From UMGS902 sp045538895 (lineage in GTDB: Bacteria > Bacillota > Clostridia > Oscillospirales > CAG-272): 64,000 nt of DNA. Both the position numbers and the translations under genes were made by a program. The stretch spans positions 1 to 64,000 of the forward strand of contig JAZQEH010000007.1 in NCBI GenBank assembly GCA_045538895.1, read 5' to 3'. The notes beneath the pieces are model-generated. The model was given only the letters and a program-made list of their open reading frames with translations. It was not told the origin of the DNA and did not search any database. Shown piece by piece: positions 45,475 to 55,558 of this stretch (within the stretch, counting starts at the first letter, position 1; each line of letters opens with the position of its first letter).

Positions 45475-47772
45475 ATGAAAAGACTAGTCGGCATTTGTTT
45501 AAGTTTTGCAATATTTTGCACCGTTTTTGTACTTGGCATATCTGCCGCAAGGGGCGACTACGGCTATTGCGACACCGACCATGACGGCAGGATTGAATTT
45601 TCAGATGCACTTGCCAATCTCAAAGCGGTAGTAAACAATACCGACAAGAACCTTACTCTTGTTAATGTTTTATACTCATTTCAAGCAGCAATCGCAGGCG
45701 AGTCACTCGCTGCTACCATCAATTTCATTGATACAAAAGCACTTACTGCAACAGTATCCACCGAATACTTTGAAAAAATAACCGTTCCGCTTTCTGTTTT
45801 CGGTCTTGACGGCGATGTAGACGAAGCCGACTATCAGGACGTTCCTGCGGTAATATGCGTTCATGCTCCCGCAAAAACATTTGCGGAAAGATATGACGGC
45901 ACCGTTAACGGCATCTATGCGGCAGAGGCAAACCTCCGCTTCACCGACAATCCTGCTAATATAATTCCACTCTCCATGGACGATCTTAACAAAGAAGTCG
46001 TAAACGGCAGCCATGCAAGCTATGACTTGAATGCGACAACTCTCGAAATGAGCTACCGTGACAACGCAGTTCTCTCATCCGATAAAACCACCTATACGCG
46101 CTATGATAAGGCGTGGTATCCGAGAGTGAGAAAGGTAAATGACAACCTCTATCTCCTCGTTTACATGTACTCGCAGTTCGGTCAGCACCTCTACTACGCT
46201 ACGAGCCAGGACGGTACAAACTGGAACAAACCCGAGGTGCTCTGGAACTCTGCACACTATGAAAAATTTGTACACGAGGACGGTCCCCTTGCAGGCACTA
46301 CAGATGCCTACCATGCGATGAACCCCGATATCTGCGTACTCGATGACGGCAGTGTAATCTGTGTTTACGCAGTCCGTGCCGTAAAGGGCTACCGCTATTA
46401 CCCCGATTTGTCGGGACTCTTTATTAAGCGTGGTACTCCAAATGCCGACGGTACCGTTACCTGGTCGGATGAAACAAAGATTTACACCGGTCAGGTCTGG
46501 GAGCCCTCGATAATTCAGCTCTCTAACGGAGAGATTCACATTTACTTTACACAGGTTGCCCCCGATATCGTTCAGTACGGATATGACGAGAATCACCGTT
46601 CTACCGAAACAGGTCTTATTATTTCAAATGACAATTTTGAGACATGGACACCTGACGTTCAAAGCGGTGACCGGAACTATTACCGTGCAACAACCGTGTT
46701 CCGCGAATACGTTGGCAATATGCTCGATGCATATACAAACACCTACCGCCCCCACTACGGCGGACAGATGCCCGTTGCAACCGAACTTTATAACGGCAAA
46801 CTGTTTTTAGCGACCGAAATTAAAGAAAGCAGCGGCGATTTCCATATTTCATATAACGTAAGCGACGATGTGAGAAGCTGGAAAGCTCTTAACGTAGGCG
46901 AGGAAAGTGACTATGTAAAACTCACAAGCTCTGCCCGTTCAAGCCCGTACGTTGACCGTTTCCCCTCGGGTGAGATCTACCTCACCTACAACTATTGGCA
47001 CAACGGCGCCGACCACCTTGTAGGCAGAATCGGCAAGGCAGACGGTTCATCCTTCAATAGTTTTTTCTACAATGCTCCCCTCTCCACAGGCATCTGGGGT
47101 TCATGCTCGGTTGTCGGCTCGCACAAAACAGTAACCGCAATGCAGCATAGGGACTACTATACTGACAGCAACGGCAACTCCACTTCCAAAGAAAAGAACA
47201 CCATTCACCTTTACTATCACTATTTAAACCATCTGATAAGTGCAAATCAAATCAGCGTAACCGTTGACGGCTGCACAAACGAATGGGAAAATAATACCGA
47301 AGCTCTTTTCGTTGGCAGTGAGTCGCAAGCTCAGGCGACACTTCAGGTAGCACATGACAATGACAACCTATATTTCCTTATTAACCGTCTTGACTACGTT
47401 CTGACATCAAAAGATAAGGCTCACGTTTACATTGCGGCTTCCGATGGCGGCTACTACCGCATAGACCTTGGCAAAACGGAAAATTGCGTAGTTTACAAGT
47501 TTTCGAAATATGGTATTCAAACTAAGGTTTACAACGAAAAAACCGCAGTTACAAAAGTATCGGGTACATTGGATGTAAATTCAAATACCGACAAAGGTTC
47601 AATCACCGAACTTTCCGTTCCTAAAAGCGTTCTCGGTCTTTCCTCCGCTACATCCATCAAGACGGCTATCGGTATTACCAACGTTGACAAGGACAACACC
47701 GTAAGCATAAGCGATACAATGGTTGACCTCTCAAATACCACCAACTGGCCCACCGTTAATCTTGTAAAATAG
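45475..47772 (+). CDS. Secreted propeller protein with N-terminal dockerin-like domain, copy 2
   Basis: 765 residues, same domain order as copy 1: signal peptide (MKRLVGICLSFAIFC), dockerin-like domain with DTDHDGRIEFSDAL, propeller, C-terminal sugar-binding-like module. It is shorter mainly by a loop around residues 575-590. The last about 150 bases are nearly identical to copy 1, while the rest is clearly more diverged. Own promoter and terminator, so both copies can be expressed separately. Confidence 0.75.
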   Translation: MKRLVGICLSFAIFCTVFVLGISAARGDYGYCDTDHDGRIEFSDALANLKAVVNNTDKNLTLVNVLYSFQAAIAGESLAATINFIDTKALTATVSTEYFEKITVPLSVFGLDGDVDEADYQDVPAVICVHAPAKTFAERYDGTVNGIYAAEANLRFTDNPANIIPLSMDDLNKEVVNGSHASYDLNATTLEMSYRDNAVLSSDKTTYTRYDKAWYPRVRKVNDNLYLLVYMYSQFGQHLYYATSQDGTNWNKPEVLWNSAHYEKFVHEDGPLAGTTDAYHAMNPDICVLDDGSVICVYAVRAVKGYRYYPDLSGLFIKRGTPNADGTVTWSDETKIYTGQVWEPSIIQLSNGEIHIYFTQVAPDIVQYGYDENHRSTETGLIISNDNFETWTPDVQSGDRNYYRATTVFREYVGNMLDAYTNTYRPHYGGQMPVATELYNGKLFLATEIKESSGDFHISYNVSDDVRSWKALNVGEESDYVKLTSSARSSPYVDRFPSGEIYLTYNYWHNGADHLVGRIGKADGSSFNSFFYNAPLSTGIWGSCSVVGSHKTVTAMQHRDYYTDSNGNSTSKEKNTIHLYYHYLNHLISANQISVTVDGCTNEWENNTEALFVGSESQAQATLQVAHDNDNLYFLINRLDYVLTSKDKAHVYIAASDGGYYRIDLGKTENCVVYKFSKYGIQTKVYNEKTAVTKVSGTLDVNSNTDKGSITELSVPKSVLGLSSATSIKTAIGITNVDKDNTVSISDTMVDLSNTTNWPTVNLVK

Positions 47773-47778
47773 TTTAAA

Positions 47779-47807
47779 AAAGGAACTGCAATGCAGTTCC
47801 TTTTTTG
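47779..47807 (+). terminator. Terminator after propeller copy 2
   Basis: Stem AAGGAACTGC-AT-GCAGTTCCTT (47780-47801) within A and T runs, able to work on both strands. Confidence 0.88.
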
Positions 47808-47819
47808 CAGAATGAACAT

Positions 47820-47981
47820 GATAAAATATTGTTTAGGGTTGTAAAATGGAAACCACAAACCTGTAGGGCAGGGGCTTGCTCCTGCCGCATGTATAACATC
47901 TAATGACGGGTTGCGGCGGGAGATAAACCCCCGCCCTACATTATTGCTCGTCGCTGTTCCTCCCATAAACAATAATTTATG
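47820..47981. repeat. MITE-like element, copy C
   Basis: Ends GATAAAATATTGTTTA and TAAACAATAATTTATG; inner pair TGTAGGGC...GCCCTACA. Close to copy B, including GGCGGGAGATAAACCC. Begins 19 bases after a terminator hairpin. With the terminator and alaS promoter it fills the 332-base gap before alaS. Confidence 0.8.
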
Positions 47982-48028
47982 TTACGGCTACGCAGATTGA
48001 ACCATAATACAATTCCTCCATCTCCCCA

Positions 48029-48057
48029 TTGACAACAGTTTTTGCGAATGTTATAAT
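48029..48057 (+). promoter_or_regulatory. alaS promoter
   Basis: TTGACA (48029-48034), 17 bases, TATAAT (48052-48057): consensus. No T-box is present in the short leader. Confidence 0.88.
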
Positions 48058-48104
48058 ATTATGTTAGAAAATAAAAATATTTATATAAAACGAGGATAAA
48101 CACC

Positions 48105-50732
48105 ATGAAATGGACATCTCTCAATGATTTAAGAGAAAAATACCTTTCTTTCTTTGAAAGCAAGGGACATCTTCGCCTGCCGAGCTTCCCGCTCGTTCCG
48201 CAGGGTGACAAGTCCTTGCTCCTTATCAACTCGGGCATGGCTCCGATGAAGAAGTTCTTCACAGGCGAGGTCGTACCTCCCCGTACCCGTGTTACCACAT
48301 GCCAGAAGTGCATCCGTACTCCCGACCTTGAAAGCGTTGGTAAAACCGCACGTCACGGCACCTACTTTGAAATGCTCGGCAACTTCTCCTTTGGCGACTA
48401 TTTTAAAAACGAGGCTATTCCGTGGGCATGGGAATTTCTCACCGAGTGGCTTGAGATTCCCGCAGAGCTTCTCTACCCCTCAATCTACGAAGAGGACAAC
48501 GAGGCTTTTGAAATCTGGAACAAGAAAATGGGCGTTCCTGCCGAAAAGATTATTCCCCTCGGCAAAGCAGACAACTTCTGGGAACACGGCAGCGGTCCCT
48601 GCGGTCCCTGCTCCGAGATTTATTTTGACCGTGGAGAAAAATACGGCTGCGGCAGCCCCGACTGTAAGCCCGGCTGTGAGTGCGACAGATTCATGGAAAT
48701 CTGGAACAACGTTTTCTCACAGTTCAACAACGACGGCAAGGGCAACTACACCGAGCTTGCACAGAAGAACATTGATACAGGTATGGGACTTGAGCGTCTT
48801 GCCTGCGTAATGCAGGGTGTTGACAACCTCTTTGAAGTTGACACCGTTCGCAAGATTTTAGACACCGTTTGCGAGATTTCCGGCAAGAAGTACGGTGAGG
48901 ACAAGGCAAACGACATCTCCATCCGTATCATCACCGACCATATCAGAAGCTCCACGTTCATGATTTGCGACGGCGTTAACCCCTCAAACGAGGGCAGAGG
49001 CTACGTTCTCCGCAGAATTTTACGTCGTGCGGCAAGAAATGCAAAGCTTCTCGGCATTAACCACACGTTCCTCTCCGACCTTTGCGACGTTGTAATCGAG
49101 CTTAACGTAGGCGCTTACCCCGAACTTGCAGAAAAGCGTGACTACATCAAGACCATCATCAAGAACGAGGAAGAACGCTTCAATGCTACCATTGACGCAG
49201 GTCTTGCAATCCTCAATGACCTTATTGCGAAAGCAAAGGCAGAAAACAAGACCGTACTTGACGGTGCAGACGTATTCAAGCTCTATGACACATACGGCTT
49301 CCCGATCGACCTCACAAGAGAAATCGCAGAGGAAAAGGGACTTGAAATCGACGAGGAAACCTACAAGGCAGAAATGCTTGCACAGCGTGAGCGTGCAAGA
49401 AATGCACGTAAGGACATCGGCGGTTGGAGCGAATCCTCAAAGACTCTGCTCTCCTCTCTTGCAAAGACCGAGTTTGTAGGCTATGAAAGCACCTCGGCAA
49501 GTGCAAAGGTACTTGCAATTATCGACGGTGACAGTGCTCTCGATGAAATCAACGAGGGCGAATGCAGCGTTATTTTAGACACCACCCCCTTCTACGGCGA
49601 GGGCGGCGGTCAGGTTGGCGACAGCGGTGTTATTTCCACCGAAAATGCCACTCTCACCGTGCTTGACACCAAGAAGACCGACGGTGTTTATATCCATATC
49701 TGCCATGTTGAAAACGGCACAGTTAAGGTAGGCGAAACCGTTACCGCTTCTGTTGACGAATGTCGCAGAAACGCGATCCGCCGCAACCACTCCGCAGCTC
49801 ACCTGCTTCAGGGCGCACTCCGTAAGGTACTCGGCAACCACGTTGAGCAGGCAGGCTCCTACGTTGACGAAAAGGAATGCCGCTTTGACTTCAGCCACTT
49901 TGCCGCAATGACAGCAGATGAAATTGCCAAGGTTGAGGCTCTCGTAAACGAAGCTATCCTCTACGGTTGCGAAGTCGTTACCAAGGTTACCGATGCCGAA
50001 ACCGCAAAGAAAGAGGGCGCAATGGCACTCTTCGGTGAAAAGTACGGCGACAAGGTACGCATGGTTAAAATGGGCGAATTCTCCACCGAGCTTTGCGGCG
50101 GTACACACGTTTCCAACACCGCTAAAGTAGGTCTTTTCAAGATCGTTTCCGAGTCGAGCGTTGCGGCAGGTGTTCGCCGTGTAACCGCTACCACAGGTCT
50201 TGGAGTGCTTGCACTCCTTAAGGATAGCGAAGCACTTGCACAGAATACCGCAAAGGAACTCAAGAGTGCAAACGTTAACGACAACCCTGCTCGTGCGGCA
50301 GCACTCCAAAGTGAAATCAAGACTCTTAAGAAAGAGCTTGATGCGGCTAATGCAAAGCTTTCACAGAATGCACTCGCTTCTCTTGCAAGTGCTCCTCTGC
50401 TCGTTGGCGGATGCGACCTTATAGTTGCACAGATCGAGGGTAATGCACAGGCAGCACGTTCTCTCTGTGACGAAATCAAGGCAAAGAACGACAAGGCAGT
50501 TGCCGTTATCGCAGCAGTTGAAGGCGGCAAGGTACAGTTTGCGGCTTGCGCAGGCAAGGATGCAGTTGCTTTGGGCGCACATGCAGGTAAGCTTGTAGGT
50601 GCAGTTGCGGCTGTTACAGGCGGCAAGGGCGGCGGACGTCCCGACAGTGCAATGGCGGGCGGTGCCGACGTAAGCAAGGTTTCCGAGGCGCTTGACGCAG
50701 CAAAGGATATCCTCGCAGGACAGATTAAATAA
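48105..50732 (+). CDS. alaS: Alanyl-tRNA synthetase
   Basis: 875 residues, full length. Class II catalytic core (INSGMAPMKKFFTG, GNFSFGDYF), editing domain with HSAAHLLQGALR and CGGTHVSN zinc ligands, and C-terminal Ala/Gly-rich C-Ala domain ending GGRPDSAMAGG. Ribosome site GAGGAT. Confidence 0.97.
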   Translation: MKWTSLNDLREKYLSFFESKGHLRLPSFPLVPQGDKSLLLINSGMAPMKKFFTGEVVPPRTRVTTCQKCIRTPDLESVGKTARHGTYFEMLGNFSFGDYFKNEAIPWAWEFLTEWLEIPAELLYPSIYEEDNEAFEIWNKKMGVPAEKIIPLGKADNFWEHGSGPCGPCSEIYFDRGEKYGCGSPDCKPGCECDRFMEIWNNVFSQFNNDGKGNYTELAQKNIDTGMGLERLACVMQGVDNLFEVDTVRKILDTVCEISGKKYGEDKANDISIRIITDHIRSSTFMICDGVNPSNEGRGYVLRRILRRAARNAKLLGINHTFLSDLCDVVIELNVGAYPELAEKRDYIKTIIKNEEERFNATIDAGLAILNDLIAKAKAENKTVLDGADVFKLYDTYGFPIDLTREIAEEKGLEIDEETYKAEMLAQRERARNARKDIGGWSESSKTLLSSLAKTEFVGYESTSASAKVLAIIDGDSALDEINEGECSVILDTTPFYGEGGGQVGDSGVISTENATLTVLDTKKTDGVYIHICHVENGTVKVGETVTASVDECRRNAIRRNHSAAHLLQGALRKVLGNHVEQAGSYVDEKECRFDFSHFAAMTADEIAKVEALVNEAILYGCEVVTKVTDAETAKKEGAMALFGEKYGDKVRMVKMGEFSTELCGGTHVSNTAKVGLFKIVSESSVAAGVRRVTATTGLGVLALLKDSEALAQNTAKELKSANVNDNPARAAALQSEIKTLKKELDAANAKLSQNALASLASAPLLVGGCDLIVAQIEGNAQAARSLCDEIKAKNDKAVAVIAAVEGGKVQFAACAGKDAVALGAHAGKLVGAVAAVTGGKGGGRPDSAMAGGADVSKVSEALDAAKDILAGQIK

Positions 50733-50737
50733 AAGTA

Positions 50738-50767
50738 AAAACGGAGTCCGTTTCGGACTCCGTTTTT
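50738..50767. terminator. Bidirectional terminator between alaS and the TIR-NACHT gene
   Basis: Thirteen-base perfect stem AAAACGGAGTCCG with CGGACTCCGTTTT (50738-50766), T-runs on both strands, placed between convergent genes. Confidence 0.9.
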
Positions 50768-50770
50768 GTT

Positions 50771-53700
50771 TTAAATAAAATGGATAATCTTTTCGTCAAT
50801 GCCGTTAAATATTTGCTTGATTCTGCCCTCAAAGCGGCGGCTTACCGTAACGCTTTCAAGTGCAGTGCAACCGTCAAATGCACCGTCCTCGATTATACGA
50901 ACGGATTTGGGAATTGTAATTTCCTTAAGCGACGTACAACCGTCAAAAGCCTCGCCGCCTATCTCTGATAATCCGTCAGGCAAAGTAATGCTTTCAAGCG
51001 ATGTGCAAAAACGGAAAGCGTGTCTTGCGATAATCTGCAGTTTCGTCGGCAGTGATATTGTTTTCAGCGATTTACATTCCTTGAACATTCCATAGCCTAT
51101 TTGTGTCACTTCATCGGGCAGTTCAACGGTTTCAAGCGAAGTACAATATTGGAAAACACCTTCCATTTCACTTTTTTCAATATTGCCTTTAATAATAGCT
51201 TTTTTCAGATTCGCACATTTCCAGAATGCACCAAAACCAATATCCACCAAATCAGCTGAAATACATATTTCTGTCAAAGCATTACAGCAAGAAAACGCAG
51301 AGCCACCGATTTTCTTTATACATTGCGGAAATTCTATTTTTTCAAGACTTTCGCAACCCGAAAACGCCATAGATTCAATTACTCTGCAATTTTCAGGAAT
51401 GTTTATTTCAGCGAGTCGCTTACATCCGTTAAATGCAGATGTTTCAATGCTCAAAAGCGAATCGGGCAATTCAACTTTCTCCAGATTTTCGCATTCCCAA
51501 AACGCCAACTCTTCAATATGAACCACTCCGTCCAAAACTTTTACTGAACGCAGTGCAGTATTCCCCGCATACATCTTTTCCAGAACGGAATTGTTTTCGC
51601 CGGAAACGATTATATTTTCCTCGAGTTGTTCTTGCTCGTAAACATGCAAAACTCTCGTATGCACATCAAAGGCATCCTCCGCCACATCGACACCCCAAGG
51701 CAACAAAACTCTCGTTAGAGAATCGCAAGATGAAAAAGCAGTTTCTCTTATAAATTCAAGCCCGTTAGAAAAAGTCACATCGCAAAGACTTACGCATTCG
51801 CCAAAAGCATATTCTCCTATAACCTCTACGTTTTCGGGAATGTGCATTTCCGTAAGCGAACAGCATCCGTCAAAGGTGTATTCATTAATAACAGTGAGTG
51901 CAAGCGGAAGCTTGACATTTTCAAGCTTTACACAACCCTTGAACGCTCCCTCGCCGATAGACGTAATACCGTCGTGCATGATTACGGACGTAAGATTCTT
52001 ACAATAGCTGAAGGCACCCTCCTCAATCACGGTAACACTTTCGGGTATTACTATTTCGGTAATTTCATCATGCCCTGCATACGCATAAGCAGGAATAAGG
52101 GTTTTGCCTAAAAGTCCGCCGTCTTCATACAGCCACTCGCAATCTGCCCTTATAACGCGTGTTTTGTGGGAAAAAGCGTTGACACCGACAATGCAGGAAT
52201 CAAGCCTGATTTCCGAAATACCGTCGCACTCTGCAAACGCTTCTTCACCTATGAACATCACGCTTGAAGGTATGGTTATATGCTCAATGCTATCGCACGA
52301 AGCAAACGCTCGTTCCCTTACAGTTTCCAAGCCGTCCGGCAAAACTACTTTTTTCAATTCTCTGCAGAATGAAAAAGCATCACGTGGAATTTCTTTTACT
52401 CCGCTCGGTATTTCTATTTCTCTTAAATTACCGCAACAGGAAAACGCACCTTCACCGAGCGTTTCAAGATTGCTCGGCAGAATAATTTCCGAAAGTCCAA
52501 AACACCCTGAAAACGCCCCCTCCGAGATCTCACTTACTGTTTCGGGAATAGAGAGTTTTTCAAGAGAAGAACAACCTGCAAAAGTATTATCTGCAATTCT
52601 TTTCAAGCCTTTGGGAAGTTCTGCTTTTTCGAGCAAATGACAGTTACGGAATGCATTTGCACCGATTTCGGTAACACTGTCGGGAATCTTAACCGCTTTC
52701 AAGCCTCTGATACGTGAAAAAGCGTTCTTTTCGATAGAGGTAACGCCGTCAGCCACTTCTATTTCTTCAATGCCGAACTGATATCCCAAAGCTTCTGCCC
52801 TTGTCAGCATCACTTTACCGAAGTGGTAGACTCTGCTTCCATCTTTATAAGTCAGCGCATAGTGCACGAGAGGATATTTATAGTCTGACCTCTTTATGGC
52901 AACAATTGCGTTTTCGGGCGGGTACGCAAGCTTTATGTTAGTATAATTGAAAGACAGATATTCAAAATTTGTTTTATCGGTCGAAGCAAACGCAATGCCG
53001 CTTACCTTGCGGGTGGATTTCCGTATCAAATTATCCTCGGTTTCGCCGTCATACGGACAGGAAATAAAACCGATATACTCTCCGCAGAGTTCGTTGTAGG
53101 AGGTATGCTTGAACAGTCCAAGCTCGTCCTCAAACGGGGTGTGCATTTTGCCGATAACACCCTGTCCAATCCCCATAAACGACTTTGCCTCTGCCACGTT
53201 AAAGCAACGGGGGTAAATATCGTCGCCGCCGCAAAAATCACTTTCGCCGAGGTAGAAAAGCTCGCATAGTGCTTTTCTCACACCCGAAAGGTTCGCACTT
53301 GCCGCCGCGAAAAGCTCCTTTGCGTAGTCACAGTCAACAAAATCGCTCGCCAAGAACTTATGCCCAAACATAAAGCACACGTCACGAATGAGTGCAAGTG
53401 CCTTTGCAAAGCAGGCTTTGCCGCTTAAATTCTCTGCCGCAAGCAACAGATTTTCATACTGCTCAAACTGCGGAACGTACCAGAAAAGCGGTCCGTATGC
53501 GGGATATTCCCCATCCGCACTCTTTTCAAGCATCACCGAAAGCAGCTCCTCTGCCGCTTCATTTTTATATTTTATAAGGTCACGGCAGCTTTCAAAAAGC
53601 AGAGTGTATTCGTCAATGGAAAAGCCAAGAATAAGCTTGTACAGTTCTCTTGTAGTATCGGCATCGATCTCGCTGTCCGCCTTAACCAGAAACAGTTTTA

Positions 53701-55354
53701 TAACCGCAGACCAATAGGGATCCGTGTAGTTCTTAAACAGTTTTTCTATAACGTCAGCGTCCTCAATTTCGCCAAGGTCAAATGCCTCGTCAAAATAGCC
53801 CACTGCAGCGAAATACTCAAGGAACATCTTGTGATAAAACTCTCCGTCAATCATAATTGCACGGTTTTCAAGATGCTCAATCAGGAACTCGGCACGCTCC
53901 TCGCTTTCATCGCCGTACTTTTTCAAAACGCTTTTGAAAATCTGCTTTGGCTGACTGTTTTTGCCTGCCGCAAGCTGCTCATAGCGTTTCTTTGAAAAGT
54001 TACGCAGAATACCTCTCATTTCCCTTGTAACCATAGTGCGGTACTCGTCGGGCACCTCCGTTATGTTAACGGTTTTATCAAAGTTCAGGGTTATCTCCGA
54101 AATGGCATCGTAAATTCCAACTACCGTTTGTGGAATGTCGCCCTTTTCATCGTAAATCATCGCAAGCTGCGAAAGAAGCAACGGATTTGCCTTGATTTCG
54201 TCGGTCAAGTCCTTGACACGCAGATAAAACGCCTGATTTTTCTCTTTTGAATCGAACAGCAAAAAGAGATTTTCCGAAAGCGAGCAAATCTGCTCATCGG
54301 TGAGTTTTTCAAGCGTAAAACGACGCACGTTCTTGCCGCCTATTGCGATAAGATCGGCATCGTGCATATTGCGGCTTGTGAAGATAAGCGTTGTATTCTC
54401 GCCGTTTGCCTTTATATATTCATCAATCTTTTTAAGCATTTTTGCGGTTGCCGAGGCGGTAGAAATCTCGTCAAGACCGTCAAGCACAAGCAAAAGATGG
54501 CGGTTTGCCAGCATGGATTTGAAATCCTCTGCCGAATAGAACACCCTGTCACCGATTGCCTTTGCAAAAACCGAATACATAGCCTCGTGCAAGTCCATGC
54601 CACTCTCGTAAAACCTGTGGCATGGCAACGTAATAGTTACGGTATCCTTATCCGCACACTCTCTTATCTGATGAATGTACATTGATTTGCCGCTTCCCGC
54701 CGCACCGCAGATAAATATGATATCATCGCTGTTGCAAAGCTCACGTGGGCTGTCAAAAACAACTGTTTCGTCGCCTCTCTGCTCGGTAATCTGTCTCGGC
54801 ACGTAAAGCTTTGTAAAATCGTATTCCTTTACCGCAAGGCTACCCGAAAGTCTTGGCAGATGCATATATGATGATTTGGTTTTTTCTCTGTAAAGCGCAT
54901 CCATGCGATTTTTTATAAGCTCGCTGACCTTGCAGAAAATCTCATTCAGTTTTTCATCGTCAAGTCCGTTTTCCTCAAATGTAACCGCACTTGCATAACC
55001 GCAAAGTCCGAAATCGTCACGTGAGTAAAATGCCATGCTTTCACATACGGGCAGGATTCTGTTAGCAGAGCCGTCCAGAGTTTTCTGTTCTGCAACCTCC
55101 ATGGGTACATACTTCGAGGATAACACATTCTCTGTGCAAATCAAAATAAAAACCGTTGCGGCATGCACCGCTTCACGGCTCCATTGCACATAGTCGCCCT
55201 GACAGTCACGCTCCGAGTCAAAACATTCTATACCTCTCTGCTCAAGATACTTTATAACTGCATCCTTGTAACGCTTGTCTGCACTTGTCCAGCTCACGAA
55301 CACGTCTTTAGGCTTTATTGCAAGTCTTTGATTTGTATTTACAGTTTCCATCAT
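50771..55354 (-). CDS. TIR-NACHT-leucine-rich-repeat protein (candidate NLR-like immune receptor)
   Basis: 1527 residues, no signal peptide, so cytoplasmic. Residues 15-105: TIR domain (DVFVSWTSADKRYKDAV at 17-33; conserved Glu candidate E76 in KYVPMEVAEQ, the position used for NAD cleavage in active TIRs). Residues 205-400: NACHT NTPase with Walker A GAAGSGKS (217-224), Walker B LLLVLDGLDE (287-296), TSRN sensor (326-329). FYHKMFLEYFAA (506-517) is typical of the NACHT helical region. Residues 860-1515: about 25 BspA-type LRR_5 repeats of about 23 residues, interrupted near 1090-1125 and 1290-1330. This order mirrors plant TNL receptors and bacterial NACHT anti-phage proteins. It stands alone between alaS and rpmH with its own promoter (TTGCTT, 17 bases, TATAAT). 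A defence role is inferred, not shown; a signalling role unrelated to phage is the alternative. Confidence 0.88.
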   Translation of the reverse strand: MMETVNTNQRLAIKPKDVFVSWTSADKRYKDAVIKYLEQRGIECFDSERDCQGDYVQWSREAVHAATVFILICTENVLSSKYVPMEVAEQKTLDGSANRILPVCESMAFYSRDDFGLCGYASAVTFEENGLDDEKLNEIFCKVSELIKNRMDALYREKTKSSYMHLPRLSGSLAVKEYDFTKLYVPRQITEQRGDETVVFDSPRELCNSDDIIFICGAAGSGKSMYIHQIRECADKDTVTITLPCHRFYESGMDLHEAMYSVFAKAIGDRVFYSAEDFKSMLANRHLLLVLDGLDEISTASATAKMLKKIDEYIKANGENTTLIFTSRNMHDADLIAIGGKNVRRFTLEKLTDEQICSLSENLFLLFDSKEKNQAFYLRVKDLTDEIKANPLLLSQLAMIYDEKGDIPQTVVGIYDAISEITLNFDKTVNITEVPDEYRTMVTREMRGILRNFSKKRYEQLAAGKNSQPKQIFKSVLKKYGDESEERAEFLIEHLENRAIMIDGEFYHKMFLEYFAAVGYFDEAFDLGEIEDADVIEKLFKNYTDPYWSAVIKLFLVKADSEIDADTTRELYKLILGFSIDEYTLLFESCRDLIKYKNEAAEELLSVMLEKSADGEYPAYGPLFWYVPQFEQYENLLLAAENLSGKACFAKALALIRDVCFMFGHKFLASDFVDCDYAKELFAAASANLSGVRKALCELFYLGESDFCGGDDIYPRCFNVAEAKSFMGIGQGVIGKMHTPFEDELGLFKHTSYNELCGEYIGFISCPYDGETEDNLIRKSTRKVSGIAFASTDKTNFEYLSFNYTNIKLAYPPENAIVAIKRSDYKYPLVHYALTYKDGSRVYHFGKVMLTRAEALGYQFGIEEIEVADGVTSIEKNAFSRIRGLKAVKIPDSVTEIGANAFRNCHLLEKAELPKGLKRIADNTFAGCSSLEKLSIPETVSEISEGAFSGCFGLSEIILPSNLETLGEGAFSCCGNLREIEIPSGVKEIPRDAFSFCRELKKVVLPDGLETVRERAFASCDSIEHITIPSSVMFIGEEAFAECDGISEIRLDSCIVGVNAFSHKTRVIRADCEWLYEDGGLLGKTLIPAYAYAGHDEITEIVIPESVTVIEEGAFSYCKNLTSVIMHDGITSIGEGAFKGCVKLENVKLPLALTVINEYTFDGCCSLTEMHIPENVEVIGEYAFGECVSLCDVTFSNGLEFIRETAFSSCDSLTRVLLPWGVDVAEDAFDVHTRVLHVYEQEQLEENIIVSGENNSVLEKMYAGNTALRSVKVLDGVVHIEELAFWECENLEKVELPDSLLSIETSAFNGCKRLAEINIPENCRVIESMAFSGCESLEKIEFPQCIKKIGGSAFSCCNALTEICISADLVDIGFGAFWKCANLKKAIIKGNIEKSEMEGVFQYCTSLETVELPDEVTQIGYGMFKECKSLKTISLPTKLQIIARHAFRFCTSLESITLPDGLSEIGGEAFDGCTSLKEITIPKSVRIIEDGAFDGCTALESVTVSRRFEGRIKQIFNGIDEKIIHFI

Positions 55355-55459
55355 AATACCCCATATGCGTAATTATATTACCATTATACTATATATTGTG
55401 TTGCAAAGCAACCGTACATATATTTTAATAACGCAACGCCATTTTTTTCGCAAAAAGGC

Positions 55460-55488
55460 TTGACAAAGTGGCCTCATTTCAATATAAT
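55460..55488 (+). promoter_or_regulatory. rpmH promoter
   Basis: TTGACA (55460-55465), 17 bases, TATAAT (55483-55488). Divergent from the TIR-NACHT gene. A leader of about 65 bases leads to AAGGAGGTG. Confidence 0.88.
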
Positions 55489-55558
55489 ATAGGTTGTCTT
55501 ATTGTGAATACACGTGAAGTTATCGCTTCCGAAATCTTGCAAGGAGGTGCAATCCGTA

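Noticed and set aside
48105..50732. Antisense frames of 238-244 codons opposite alaS
   Set aside because: Shadow frames in a strongly supported gene; no start signals or recognisable domains.
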